Assembly: GCA_903932145.1 (NCBI GenBank) | Contig: CAIZFE010000064.1 | Location: 1-39,730 of the forward strand | Direction of reading: 5' to 3' | From: an uncultured Rhodopila sp. | GTDB taxonomy: Bacteria > Pseudomonadota > Alphaproteobacteria > Acetobacterales > Acetobacteraceae | DNA: 39,730 bases | In this document: in pieces, positions 8,830 through 16,860 of the stretch | Position numbering within the stretch: position 1 is the first letter of the stretch | Layout of the letters: each line of letters begins with the position of its first letter | Program-made: the position numbers and the translations under genes | Notes under the pieces: model-generated | The model's input: the letters and a program-made list of their open reading frames with translations, nothing else | Told to the model about the DNA's origin: nothing | The model's database searches: none

Positions 8830-9393
8830 GTGATAACGATTGGGATGACGTATATCATCGCGACAATGCTTGCGTCGGGCATTTTCATCGCGGCGGGTCG
8901 GCGCAACAAGAAAGTCTCGGCATTGGCATCTGCCCCGGGGACGGATCGGTTCCCCGCCGATCCTTTGTGGGATCAGCCGGCGATCGATCTGTCCGCCCCT
9001 CACCCGTCGGCCGATGTCGGCGCGGCAATGCGCGTGGCCTTGAAACGATTGCTCCCCATTTTGCGAAACCGAGCCGTGCAGGCTGAAATCGCCTTGCCGC
9101 CAGGGTTGATGGTGCGGATGCGAGGCGCGGCCATAACCAATCTGCTGGAAGATCTGCTCTCGACCGCCATCCAAAGCGCCCCGGCAAGCCGCATGCTGGT
9201 GACCGCGGGCAGGCAAAATGGCGGAATTTACGTCGGGATTACCGATGACATGCCGGCGGCTGATCTCACACTTCGAACCGACTGCGTGCGCGGCCTGAAA
9301 CAACGCGCTGCGACGTTCGGTGGGACGTTACACGTCGATGTGCGTCCACAGGAGGGTGCGACTGTGACGCTTTGGCTACCGGCGGTGGGCTAG
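8830..9393 (+). CDS. membrane-anchored degenerate HATPase-domain protein
   Basis: A 187-residue protein from a GTG at 8830 (an in-frame ATG lies at 8845). Residues about 1-22 form one hydrophobic helix followed by R-R-N-K-K, giving a membrane anchor with a cytoplasmic body. Residues about 65-187 follow the fold pattern of a histidine-kinase ATPase domain: an N-box-like D-L-L-S-T-A-I-Q-S-A-P, a G1-like I-T-D-D-M-P, and a closing G-G-T-L-H-V...G-A-T-V-T-L-W-L-P. The nucleotide-binding residues are damaged: the N-box asparagine is threonine, and the glycines of G1 and G2 are missing. There is no dimerisation/histidine domain. It may be a non-catalytic scaffold or phosphotransfer relative. No kinase gene is adjacent. 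Confidence 0.6.
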   Translation: MITIGMTYIIATMLASGIFIAAGRRNKKVSALASAPGTDRFPADPLWDQPAIDLSAPHPSADVGAAMRVALKRLLPILRNRAVQAEIALPPGLMVRMRGAAITNLLEDLLSTAIQSAPASRMLVTAGRQNGGIYVGITDDMPAADLTLRTDCVRGLKQRAATFGGTLHVDVRPQEGATVTLWLPAVG

Positions 9394-9427
9394 ACACGCA
9401 AGCTGCGCGCCGCCCCCGACCAAACCG

Positions 9428-9450
9428 CGAAGGGGCCGGGGCCCCCTTCG
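9428..9450. terminator. bidirectional terminator hairpin
   Basis: CGAAGGGG (9428-9435) pairs perfectly with CCCCTTCG (9443-9450) across a 7-base loop, in the 64-base gap between the convergent HATPase-like gene and argJ. There is no strong T-run on either side, so termination is inferred from position and stem strength. Confidence 0.45.
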
Positions 9451-9457
9451 TCCCGCC

Positions 9458-10681
9458 TCAGCTTCGATACGATCCGTTGATATCGATGTAGCCATGCGTC
9501 AAATCGCAGGTCCAGGCGGTTGCCTTGCCTTGGCCGAGACCGATGTCGATAGCAATTTCCACTTCCAGCCCCTTCATGTGCGCGACCACCGGGGTTTCGT
9601 CGTACCCGGCAATCACGGCGCCCTCCTTCGCCATCCACACGCCGCCGACACCAATCGACAGTTTGTCCCGATCGGCAGGCTCGCCGGACTTGCCGACCGC
9701 CATCACGATGCGGCCCCAGTTCGCATCCTCCCCGGCGATCGCTGTCTTCACCAACGGCGAGTTCGCGACCGCCATCGCGATCTTCTTCGCGGATGCATCA
9801 CTGGTGGCGCCGGTAACATCAATGCGCACACGCTTCTGCGCGCCTTCGCCGTCGCCGGTGACCTGAAGCGCGAGGTCCATCAGCACTTCGTCGAGCGCCC
9901 GGCTGAAATCAGCCAGCATTCCGTCCGGTGAGACAGCCGGATGTGCCGTCTGGCCGGTGGCAACCAGCAGCACGGTGTCGGATGTGGAGGTGTCCGAATC
10001 CACCGTCGTGCAGTTGAAGCTGGCATCGACTCCCGCCTTCAGCATCGCTTGCAGCGCGTCCGCCGGGATCTTCGCGTCGGTGAACACGAAGCACAGCATC
10101 GTTGCCATGTCCGGTGCGATCATGCCGCTGCCCTTGGCAATCCCGGTGATCCGCACCGTGACGCCGCCGATATCCGCTGTCCGCGTCGAGGCCTTGGGGA
10201 ACGTATCCGTGGTCATGATGCCGCGCGCGGCAGCTTCCCAACCATCCGCCGTCAAAGCCGACTGCAACGCAGGCAGCACCGCGACGATCTTCGCGTGGGG
10301 CAGAACCTCCCCGATCACGCCGGTCGAGGCGACGAACACCTGTGTCGCCGGACAGCCGGCAAGCTCCGCCGCCGCTTCCGCCGTCTCAGCGCAGGAAACG
10401 CGTCCTGCCCTGCCGGTGAACACGTTGGCATTGCCCGCGTTCACAACGATCACCCGAACCTTGCCGCCCTTCAGGGACTCCCGGCACCAGTCGATCGGGG
10501 CGCCGGGGCACTGATTGGAGGTGAAAACGCCGGCAACCGTGCTGTCAGGCGCGACTTCCATCATCACGACGTCGGTGCGGCCTTGATAGCGAATGCCCGC
10601 CGCCGTCGCGGACAGACGGACGCCGGCCAGCGGCGGCAGTTCCGGTAGTGGAACTGCCAGCGGAGAAACCGCGGTTGCCAT
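9458..10681 (-). CDS. argJ: bifunctional ornithine acetyltransferase / N-acetylglutamate synthase
   Basis: A 407-residue ArgJ. It transfers the acetyl group from N-acetylornithine to glutamate, and can also use acetyl-CoA, in cyclic arginine synthesis in the cytoplasm. The self-cleavage site K-G-S-G-M-I-A-P-D-M-A-T-M-L is intact, with the new N-terminal nucleophile T194 following A193. The oxyanion segment A-S-T-G-V-I-G (118-124) and the C-terminal D-I-N-G-S-Y-R-S are also typical. Full family length. It is the last gene after two parvulin genes on the same strand, 36 bases from the nearer one, so it may be co-transcribed with exported folding factors, an unusual neighbourhood for arginine synthesis. 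Confidence 0.96.
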   Translation of the reverse strand: MATAVSPLAVPLPELPPLAGVRLSATAAGIRYQGRTDVVMMEVAPDSTVAGVFTSNQCPGAPIDWCRESLKGGKVRVIVVNAGNANVFTGRAGRVSCAETAEAAAELAGCPATQVFVASTGVIGEVLPHAKIVAVLPALQSALTADGWEAAARGIMTTDTFPKASTRTADIGGVTVRITGIAKGSGMIAPDMATMLCFVFTDAKIPADALQAMLKAGVDASFNCTTVDSDTSTSDTVLLVATGQTAHPAVSPDGMLADFSRALDEVLMDLALQVTGDGEGAQKRVRIDVTGATSDASAKKIAMAVANSPLVKTAIAGEDANWGRIVMAVGKSGEPADRDKLSIGVGGVWMAKEGAVIAGYDETPVVAHMKGLEVEIAIDIGLGQGKATAWTCDLTHGYIDINGSYRS

Positions 10682-10717
10682 CGTTTCGTTCCCTTTCTTA
10701 CGTCTTCTTGCGGATCA

Positions 10718-11614
10718 CTACTTCGCCGCGGGCGCCGGCGGTTCCGCCGTATCGGTCGCCTTAACCGGTGAACCGTCCATGTTGAACCGTTCGATGGTCA
10801 CACCGGTGCGAGCCTCGGCGACTTCTTTCTGCACGGCCGCCTGCACCATCTGCTGGCGCAACTCATCGCGCACCTGCTCGAAGGTCGGCGGCTGCGACGT
10901 GCGATGTTCCAGCGTCTGGATCACATGCCAACCGAACTGGGTCTTTACCGGCGCGGCCGTGACTTCCTTGTCCTTCAATGCAAACGCGGCGTCGGCGAAT
11001 TCCGGAACCATGTCGGTCTTCTTGAAGAAGCCGAGGTCGCCGCCTTGCTCCTTCGCGCTGGGATCCTTGCTGTACTGCTTGGACAGTGCGGCAAAATCGC
11101 CACCCTTCTTCAGGTCGGCGGTGATCTTCTTCGCGGTGGCCTCATCACTCACCAGAATGTGGCGGGCGTGCACCTCGGTTTCGCCGGGTTTGTTGGCGTA
11201 ATCCTGGTCGTAGCGCGCCTTGACCGCTTCCTCGGACACCTGCGGACGGATGACCTTGTTCAGCAGCGCTGATTCAAGCGCCCGCTCCGACGCCATCTGC
11301 ATCAGATGCTGAACGTCCGGTTCTTTGTCCAAACCGGTCTTCTTCGCTTCGACCATCAGGGCCTGCGCATCGACGAGTTGCTCGAGCAGCATCGGATAAA
11401 GCTGCTGCGGCGGCATGCTGCGCGCCTGCGGCGGCAGCGTTTCAGCGGCGGCTTTCAGGTCGCTGAAATGGATGACCTGACCGTTGACTTTGGCCAAAAT
11501 CGGGTCGGCGTCGGTTTGCGCCACGGCTGAACCAGCCGAAATCAGGCCCAGCAGGGCGATGGACGCAAGCAGGCGAGACGACGGCCCGAATGAGCGGTCT
11601 GGAAAAATCGGCAT
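10718..11614 (-). CDS. exported parvulin-type peptidylprolyl isomerase (1)
   Basis: A 298-residue secreted folding factor. Residues 1-32 form a signal peptide (hydrophobic L-L-A-S-I-A-L-L-G-L, cleavage after S-A-V-A-Q). A SurA/PrsA-like N-terminal helical region follows, then a rotamase domain at about 145-250 with R-H-I-L-V, G-G-D-L-G-F-F and T-Q-F-G-W-H-V-I. It probably acts on outer-membrane or periplasmic proteins. It follows a paralogue by 66 bases and precedes argJ. It is shorter than SurA, with only one rotamase domain, so it is closer to PrsA or PpiD-derived proteins. No anchor or lipobox is seen. Confidence 0.9.
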   Translation of the reverse strand: MPIFPDRSFGPSSRLLASIALLGLISAGSAVAQTDADPILAKVNGQVIHFSDLKAAAETLPPQARSMPPQQLYPMLLEQLVDAQALMVEAKKTGLDKEPDVQHLMQMASERALESALLNKVIRPQVSEEAVKARYDQDYANKPGETEVHARHILVSDEATAKKITADLKKGGDFAALSKQYSKDPSAKEQGGDLGFFKKTDMVPEFADAAFALKDKEVTAAPVKTQFGWHVIQTLEHRTSQPPTFEQVRDELRQQMVQAAVQKEVAEARTGVTIERFNMDGSPVKATDTAEPPAPAAK

Positions 11615-11680
11615 GGAAACCCCTGATCGAAAGACCGGCTGCTTATGACCGAACCCGGGTCGGCGAACAAGCCGGGCGGG

Positions 11681-12664
11681 TTATTGAGCCTGGCCGCTAC
11701 CCGAGCCGGTGATTTTGAGCCGCGGGCCGTTATCCAGTTCGGACCCATCCAGGTTGAAGCGGTGGATCGCGAGGGCGGAACGCGCATCGTCAACAGCCGC
11801 CTGCACGGCGGCAGCCAGCAATTCTTGCCGCAACTGGTCGCGAACGTCCGAGAAGCTGGGCGGCGCGACCAGACGCTTCTCCTCCACCTTCACGACATGC
11901 CAACCGAACTCGTTCTTGATCGGATTCGGCGCGATCTGCCCCGGGGTCAGTGAAAACGCCACGTCCGCGAAGCTCGGCCAAACCTGTTCCCGGCGGAAGA
12001 ATCCGAGATCGCCGCCTTTGCTGGCGTCCGGATCCTTGCTGAGCACACGCGCGATCGTCGGGAAATCGGCACCTTTCCGAAGGTCTTCCAGGACCTTGCG
12101 CGCCTCGGCTTCGGTGGTGACGAGGATATGGCGGGCCCGCACCTCCTCGGTGGCCGGGCGGTTGGCATACAGCCGGTTGTAGCGGGTCTGGATTGCCTGC
12201 TCGGTGACGCGGGGTGCGGCGATATCCGCCAGGTAGGCGCCTTCCAGAATACGCTCGATGGCCGCCTGAATGTCATGCTGGACCTGCTTTTTCTCTTCGA
12301 GGCCCTTGCGCCTAGCCATGATCACCAACGCTTCGTGATCGACCATGCGATCGAGCAGCACGGGATACAGCGTGTCAAAGGGCAGACCGCGGAGATTTTC
12401 CGGCAACGTCTTGGACGCTTCGCCCAGGTCGCTGAGGTAGATCAGATGGCCCTCGACACTGCCGACCACCGGATCGGGAGCCGTGGTTTGCGGTGCCGAA
12501 CCACCGCCATCGGTTCCAATGTCGCTGGGTGCGATACCGAGCGCCGGTTCGTTCATGGCGCCGGGTGCTGACGAGGGTGTTTTTTGCGCCAGGGCGGGCA
12601 ATGACACGGTCAAGACGCAGGTCAGCATGGCAGTCTGACTGAGCAACCGAACAGGAAAGCGCAT
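11681..12664 (-). CDS. exported parvulin-type peptidylprolyl isomerase (2)
   Basis: A 327-residue paralogue of the downstream isomerase. It has a signal peptide (residues 1-27, ending L-P-A-L-A-Q), a longer Ser/Pro/Gly-rich linker, the helical chaperone part, and a rotamase domain with R-H-I-L-V-T, G-G-D-L-G-F-F and N-E-F-G-W-H-V-V. The two proteins share the same order of motifs, and both end in an R-F-N-x-D-G-S segment, so a tandem duplication is likely. It is the first gene of the isomerase-isomerase-argJ run and is divergent from the tautomerase gene, with about 130 bases between for promoters. Confidence 0.9.
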   Translation of the reverse strand: MRFPVRLLSQTAMLTCVLTVSLPALAQKTPSSAPGAMNEPALGIAPSDIGTDGGGSAPQTTAPDPVVGSVEGHLIYLSDLGEASKTLPENLRGLPFDTLYPVLLDRMVDHEALVIMARRKGLEEKKQVQHDIQAAIERILEGAYLADIAAPRVTEQAIQTRYNRLYANRPATEEVRARHILVTTEAEARKVLEDLRKGADFPTIARVLSKDPDASKGGDLGFFRREQVWPSFADVAFSLTPGQIAPNPIKNEFGWHVVKVEEKRLVAPPSFSDVRDQLRQELLAAAVQAAVDDARSALAIHRFNLDGSELDNGPRLKITGSGSGQAQ

Positions 12665-12794
12665 CGAAACTCCTGCGATTCATCCGATGCGCCCGAAATG
12701 GCGGTCGGTACACGCGTGAGTGAGCCTATGCCCGGTCATGGCCTGCAAGGCCAGAAAACTCTATTGGAAGCGAACACAATGGGGAGCAGCGAAC

Positions 12795-12995
12795 GTGCCG
12801 GAAATCTATGTACATGCCGTCGAGGGCCGAACCCTGGACCAGAAGCGCGCCCTGGTGCGCGACATCACCGCCGCGGTGGTGAAGAATTTCAACGTTGGCG
12901 CCGAGTCGGTCATGGTCCAGATCGTCGAATCGCCGAAAGAGAACAAGGCGAAGGGCGGGGTTCTGTTCAGCGATCGGCCGGCCTCGGGCGTTTAA
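12795..12995 (+). CDS. 4-oxalocrotonate tautomerase family protein
   Basis: A 66-residue tautomerase. I start it at the GTG at 12795 because the next codon encodes proline, which becomes the catalytic N-terminal Pro-1 after methionine removal, and because GGGGAG (12781-12786) sits 8 bases upstream. Longer in-frame starts would bury the proline and destroy the activity. The segment P-E-I-Y-V-H-A-V-E-G-R-T with an arginine near residue 11, and a length close to the usual 62, fit the family, whose members form hexamers and move protons between keto and enol forms. The substrate is unknown; there is no meta-cleavage pathway nearby. Confidence 0.85.
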   Translation: MPEIYVHAVEGRTLDQKRALVRDITAAVVKNFNVGAESVMVQIVESPKENKAKGGVLFSDRPASGV

Positions 12996-13004
12996 TACCA
13001 GTTC

Positions 13005-13113
13005 ACGTGGATGCCGACTCTTCGTCGGCCATCCCCCGTCATGCCGACGAAGGTCGGCATCCACGTCTTTGTTGAGTTAAATTAAATACGTGGATGGTGC
13101 GCCTCCGCGCACC
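13005..13113. repeat. cluster of three hairpins, dispersed palindromic repeat
   Basis: Three inverted repeats share or abut arms. ACGTGGATGCCGAC (13005-13018) pairs perfectly with its complement at 13053-13066, with a further imperfect stem inside. ATCCACGT (13059-13066) can instead pair with ACGTGGAT (13088-13095). GGTGCGC (13096-13102) pairs with GCGCACC (13107-13113) around a CTCC loop. The middle hairpin matches the copy at 143-179. This looks like a REP/BIME-type mosaic element in the gap after the tautomerase gene. The two outer stems may also end transcription from both sides. Confidence 0.65.
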
Positions 13114-13187
13114 ATGACGATGAGAGGACAATCCGCATGTGTCAGTCTCAACGCCGGTTAGCATAAGCTTTCAGCCCCGCAGCGCGC

Positions 13188-13691
13188 CTAAGCCTTAAGC
13201 AACGCCAGCAGTCCTTGCAGCAACTGCTTGGGCGTCGGCGGACAGCCCTGGATCACGAGATCCACCGGCACGACGGTCGAAACTCCGCCGACCACGGCGT
13301 AACTGCCGGCGAACACGCCTCCGTCCGCGCCGCAATCGCCGACCGCGACCACCCATTTGGGGTTGGGCGTGGCGTTCCAGGTGCGCTCCAGCGCCTCGCG
13401 CATGTTCTTGGTCACCGGCCCGGTCACCAACAAGACGTCGGCATGGCGCGGCGAGGCGACGAACCGCAGGCCGTACCGCTCCAGGTCGTTGAACGCGTTG
13501 TTCAGCGCATGGATTTCCAGTTCACAGCCGTTGCACGATCCGGCATCGACCTGCCGGATGGACAGGCTGCGGCCTAGCCGATCGCGGGCCGTTTGGTCGA
13601 GGGTGGAGGCCAGTGCCTCCATCTCCGGGTCCAATGGCGGCGGCGCTTCGGTCAGCGGAGCGCGGAGACCTTGCAGAAGATGGTGCAGCAT
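13188..13691 (-). CDS. orphan NuoB-family, hydrogenase-type [4Fe-4S] subunit (HycG/HyfI/EchC-like)
   Basis: A 167-residue member of the NADH dehydrogenase 20 kDa / [NiFe] hydrogenase small-subunit family. Four cluster ligands are visible: C53 and C56 in C-N-G-C-E-L-E, C120 in V-G-D-C-G-A-D-G-G, and C150 in Q-G-C-P-P-T-P. The C-x-x-C spacing is that of group 4 energy-converting hydrogenases and their relatives; NuoB has adjacent cysteines. In known complexes this subunit sits with a large subunit, a two-cluster ferredoxin and several membrane subunits. None of these is in the window, so the partner is elsewhere or the gene is a leftover. It follows the acyl-CoA dehydrogenase gene by 49 bases on the same strand. 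Confidence 0.85.
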   Translation of the reverse strand: MLHHLLQGLRAPLTEAPPPLDPEMEALASTLDQTARDRLGRSLSIRQVDAGSCNGCELEIHALNNAFNDLERYGLRFVASPRHADVLLVTGPVTKNMREALERTWNATPNPKWVVAVGDCGADGGVFAGSYAVVGGVSTVVPVDLVIQGCPPTPKQLLQGLLALLKA

Positions 13692-13740
13692 CAGGGGGCC
13701 CGTCGTATGTTCACACAGGAAACCAGCGCCGAGTGCGGCA

Positions 13741-14877
13741 TCACAGCATCCGTTGCAGGATCAGCTTCTGCACGTCCGATGTGCCCTCGTAGATTTGGCA
13801 CACCCGGACGTCCCGATAAATCCGTTCCACCGGGTAGTCAGCCAGGAAGCCGTATCCGCCCAGTGTCTGGATCGAAGCGGTGCAAATGGCCTCGGCGGCT
13901 TCGGAGGCGAACAGTTTCGCCATGCAGGCCGCTTCCAAAGCGGGCCGGCCCTCGGCCTTCAGGCGGGCGGCATACAGCGTCAACTGGCGGGCGGCCTCCA
14001 GCTTGGTCTTCGCTTCGGCAAGCCGGAAGCCCACGGCCTGGAGATCGATGATCGCACCGCCGAACGCCTTGCGGTCCCGCGCGTAGCCGATCGCGTACTC
14101 CAAAGCTGCGCGAGCCATGCCGACGCTTTGTGCGGCGATGCCGATACGGCCGGATTCCAGTGTGGAGAGAGCGATCTTGTATCCCTCCCCTTCCGCGCCG
14201 ATGCGCTGGTCTTCGGGCACTTCCATGTCCTCGAACGCCAGTGCGCAGGTATCGGACGCCTTCTGGCCAAGTTTTTCCTCGACCCGCGAGATCGAGAATC
14301 CAGGATGGGTTTTGTCAATGATGAACGCCGACAGGCCCTTCTTGCCCGCGCCGGGATCGGTGACCGCGAAAAACACCAGGCTGCCCGGATGGGCGGCGTT
14401 GCTGATGAACTGCTTGGCGCCGTTGACGACATAGGTGCCGCCCTTCTTCACCGCGCGCGTCTTCAGATTGGACGCGTCCGATCCGGCCTGCGGTTCGGTC
14501 AGTCCGAACGATCCGACATGCTCGCCGGTTGCCAGCCTGCGCAGCCAACGGTCCTTCTGGGCATTGTTGCCGTAGTTGTTGACCACGATGCAGGTTGGCG
14601 AGTTGTGCACCGACACCATGGTGGACACCGAACCGTCGCCGGCCGCGATCTCCTCCAGCAACATGGCGTAGGTGACTGGGTCAAGCTCACTGCCGTCCCA
14701 CTCGGCGGGTGTCGTAGCGCCGAATACGCCGAGTTCGCCCAGTTCGGCGATGATCTCCGGCTCGATCCGCTTCTGCTTCTCGCGTTCGGCAGCCAGCGGC
14801 GCCAGACGATCCTGTGAAAAGCGGCGGATCATATCAACGATCATAGTGTCGCCGTGGAGGGAGACTGCGTCGGACAT
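13741..14877 (-). CDS. acyl-CoA dehydrogenase
   Basis: A 378-residue flavoenzyme of normal family length, oxidising acyl-CoA to trans-2-enoyl-CoA with FAD. It shows F-G-L-T-E-P-Q-A-G-S-D in the middle domain, R-D-R-K-A-F-G-G in the C-terminal domain, and the catalytic glutamate in I-Y-E-G-T-S-D. I use the ATG at 14877; a longer frame to 15018 adds a tail without family pattern. Closest in layout to short-chain or branched-chain (butyryl/isobutyryl type) dehydrogenases, but the chain length cannot be set from sequence. It is divergent from the GMC oxidoreductase across a 254-base gap that holds no other gene. Confidence 0.92.
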   Translation of the reverse strand: MSDAVSLHGDTMIVDMIRRFSQDRLAPLAAEREKQKRIEPEIIAELGELGVFGATTPAEWDGSELDPVTYAMLLEEIAAGDGSVSTMVSVHNSPTCIVVNNYGNNAQKDRWLRRLATGEHVGSFGLTEPQAGSDASNLKTRAVKKGGTYVVNGAKQFISNAAHPGSLVFFAVTDPGAGKKGLSAFIIDKTHPGFSISRVEEKLGQKASDTCALAFEDMEVPEDQRIGAEGEGYKIALSTLESGRIGIAAQSVGMARAALEYAIGYARDRKAFGGAIIDLQAVGFRLAEAKTKLEAARQLTLYAARLKAEGRPALEAACMAKLFASEAAEAICTASIQTLGGYGFLADYPVERIYRDVRVCQIYEGTSDVQKLILQRML

Positions 14878-15131
14878 GGTGGTCGCCTTCGTTATGTGCC
14901 GGATCGCTCTACACCCGGCGCCGGGGTTTGTCAGCCACGACCAGTACGCCGGACCGCCGCCACCTGTGTCCCGCTGGTCACCGATGCAAAAAGAGGACTT
15001 TGCGGAATTGCTGCCCACGCGGTCGTTGCATAAGGTGGCCCTGAGGCGGAGGCCTTATGACGAGCGACGGGAACTCCTGCACAATCCGCTGCGGTTGGCG
15101 TCAGGGCTGAAGGTTTAGGGGACGAGACGGG

Positions 15132-16733
15132 ATGCAAACCTACGACTACATCGTTGTCGGCGCGGGGTCCGCCGGCGCGGTCGTTGCGAACAGGCTGTCC
15201 GCCGACCCACGCAACAAAGTGCTGTTGCTGGAGGCCGGACCTGCCAGCCATCCCTGGGCCCGCATCCCGATCGGTTTCGCCAAGCTGATCAACAACCCGA
15301 CGGCCAACTGGCTTTATACGGCGCAGCCGGAGGCCAGCACCAACGGCCGAGCCATCCCGGTACCGCGCGGCAAGATGCTCGGTGGCTCCAGTTCCATCAA
15401 CGGTTTGGCGTTCGTGCGCGGCCAGGCGCAGGATTTTGACACTTGGTCGCAAATGGGCAACCAAGGGTGGAGCTACGACGACGTGCTGCCATTCTTCAAG
15501 CGCATGGAAAGCTACGAAGGCGGCGGGGATGACACATTCCGCGGCCGGGAAGGCCCGTTGCGCGTCACCAACCCGCAACCGACCGACCCGTTATCCGCCG
15601 CGCTGATCCGGGCGGCGGCGCAGGTCGGAATCCGGCACAACCCCGACTACAACGGCGCCAGTCAGGAAGGCATCGCAATGAGCCAGGCGACCATCGCCTC
15701 GCGGCAGCGCATGAGCACGGCGCGGTGTTATCTGGACCCGATCCGCAAACGCCCGAACCTGCACATCGTGACGAACGCGTTGACTCAGGCGGTTAAGCTG
15801 GACGGCAAGCGCTGCACCGGCGTGCGGTATTCCGTTGGCGGCACGGTGCAAGAGGCGCGCGCCGGACGAGAAGTCGTTATCAGCGCCGGATCGATCAACT
15901 CGCCGCAGTTGCTGGAGCTGTCGGGAATCGGCCAATCCGATCGCCTGCAAGGGTTGGGGATCAACGTGCGGCACGCGCTGCCGGGCGTCGGCGAGAATTT
16001 GCGCGATCACTACGCGCCCCGGACCCGCTGGCACATCGGTGCCAAGGGATACACGTATAACGATACGGCACGCGGCCTCGGACTGGTCGGGCAGGCGTTG
16101 CGCTACGCCTTCTCGGGCAAGGGTTTGCTGGGCATGGTGGCCGCCCCGGTGCGCGCATTTGTCCGATCGCGCGACGGGCTGGAGGCGCCCGATCTGCTGC
16201 TCGGTTGGGTGCCGATGCTGACCGAACACGGTCCGAAAGGGCCGATTCTGTCCCGCGAGTCCGGGCTGACCTGCTACGCGCACCCGATGCGGCCGGAGAG
16301 CAAGGGGCATATTCACGTTGTTTCCTCCGACCCGGGGCGGCAGCCGGCGATCAATTTCAACTTCCTGTCGTCGCCGATCGACGCGGAACTGACCGCGCGC
16401 GCGATTCGCATTGCTCGTTCCGTCATGACGGCTCCGGCGTTGGCGCATCTGCGAGTGAAAGAGGTCGCGCCGGGTGCGGACGCGAAAACGGACGATGAGA
16501 TCCTGGATTGGGTGAGACGGGCGGCGGAGACGACCTACCATCCGGTCGGCACCTGCAAGATGGGATCGGACGCCATGGCGGTGGTGGACGCTCGGTTGCG
16601 CGTGCATGGGATTGAGGGGCTGCGGGTGGCCGATGCCTCCATTATGCCAACGCTGACGTCGGGAAATACGAACGCGCCGTCGATCATGATTGGGGAAAAA
16701 GCGGCGGATATGGTGCTGAAGGATGCCGCCTGA
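15132..16733 (+). CDS. GMC-family FAD oxidoreductase (choline/alcohol dehydrogenase-like)
   Basis: A 533-residue GMC oxidoreductase. The ADP-binding motif [13 protein letters not shown] is at residues 9-21, with E33 after it to bind ribose. [12 protein letters not shown] is the first PROSITE signature and G-S-I-N-S-P-Q-L-L the second. The catalytic pair is the histidine of [11 protein letters not shown] and the asparagine of S-G-N-T-N-A-P-S. Members oxidise choline, long-chain or aromatic alcohols or glycols. There is no betaine gene nearby, so I give only the family. It ends just before a strong hairpin. Confidence 0.92.
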   Translation: MQTYDYIVVGAGSAGAVVANRLSADPRNKVLLLEAGPASHPWARIPIGFAKLINNPTANWLYTAQPEASTNGRAIPVPRGKMLGGSSSINGLAFVRGQAQDFDTWSQMGNQGWSYDDVLPFFKRMESYEGGGDDTFRGREGPLRVTNPQPTDPLSAALIRAAAQVGIRHNPDYNGASQEGIAMSQATIASRQRMSTARCYLDPIRKRPNLHIVTNALTQAVKLDGKRCTGVRYSVGGTVQEARAGREVVISAGSINSPQLLELSGIGQSDRLQGLGINVRHALPGVGENLRDHYAPRTRWHIGAKGYTYNDTARGLGLVGQALRYAFSGKGLLGMVAAPVRAFVRSRDGLEAPDLLLGWVPMLTEHGPKGPILSRESGLTCYAHPMRPESKGHIHVVSSDPGRQPAINFNFLSSPIDAELTARAIRIARSVMTAPALAHLRVKEVAPGADAKTDDEILDWVRRAAETTYHPVGTCKMGSDAMAVVDARLRVHGIEGLRVADASIMPTLTSGNTNAPSIMIGEKAADMVLKDAA

Positions 16734-16747
16734 CGGGACCGAATCGC

Positions 16748-16771
16748 AGCCGGCGGGGGCTCGCGCCGGCT
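16748..16771 (+). terminator. terminator hairpin after the GMC gene
   Basis: AGCCGGCG (16748-16755) pairs perfectly with CGCCGGCT (16764-16771) over an 8-base loop, beginning 15 bases after the GMC stop codon. There is no T-run, so factor-independent termination is possible but not certain. Confidence 0.45.
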
Positions 16772-16860
16772 ACGACACGCGACGAGCTATCAACGAGTTG
16801 TTACTGGCCACCCGATGCATATCCATTACGGTAATGAAGTCGTATCATTAGGGGCAACTC

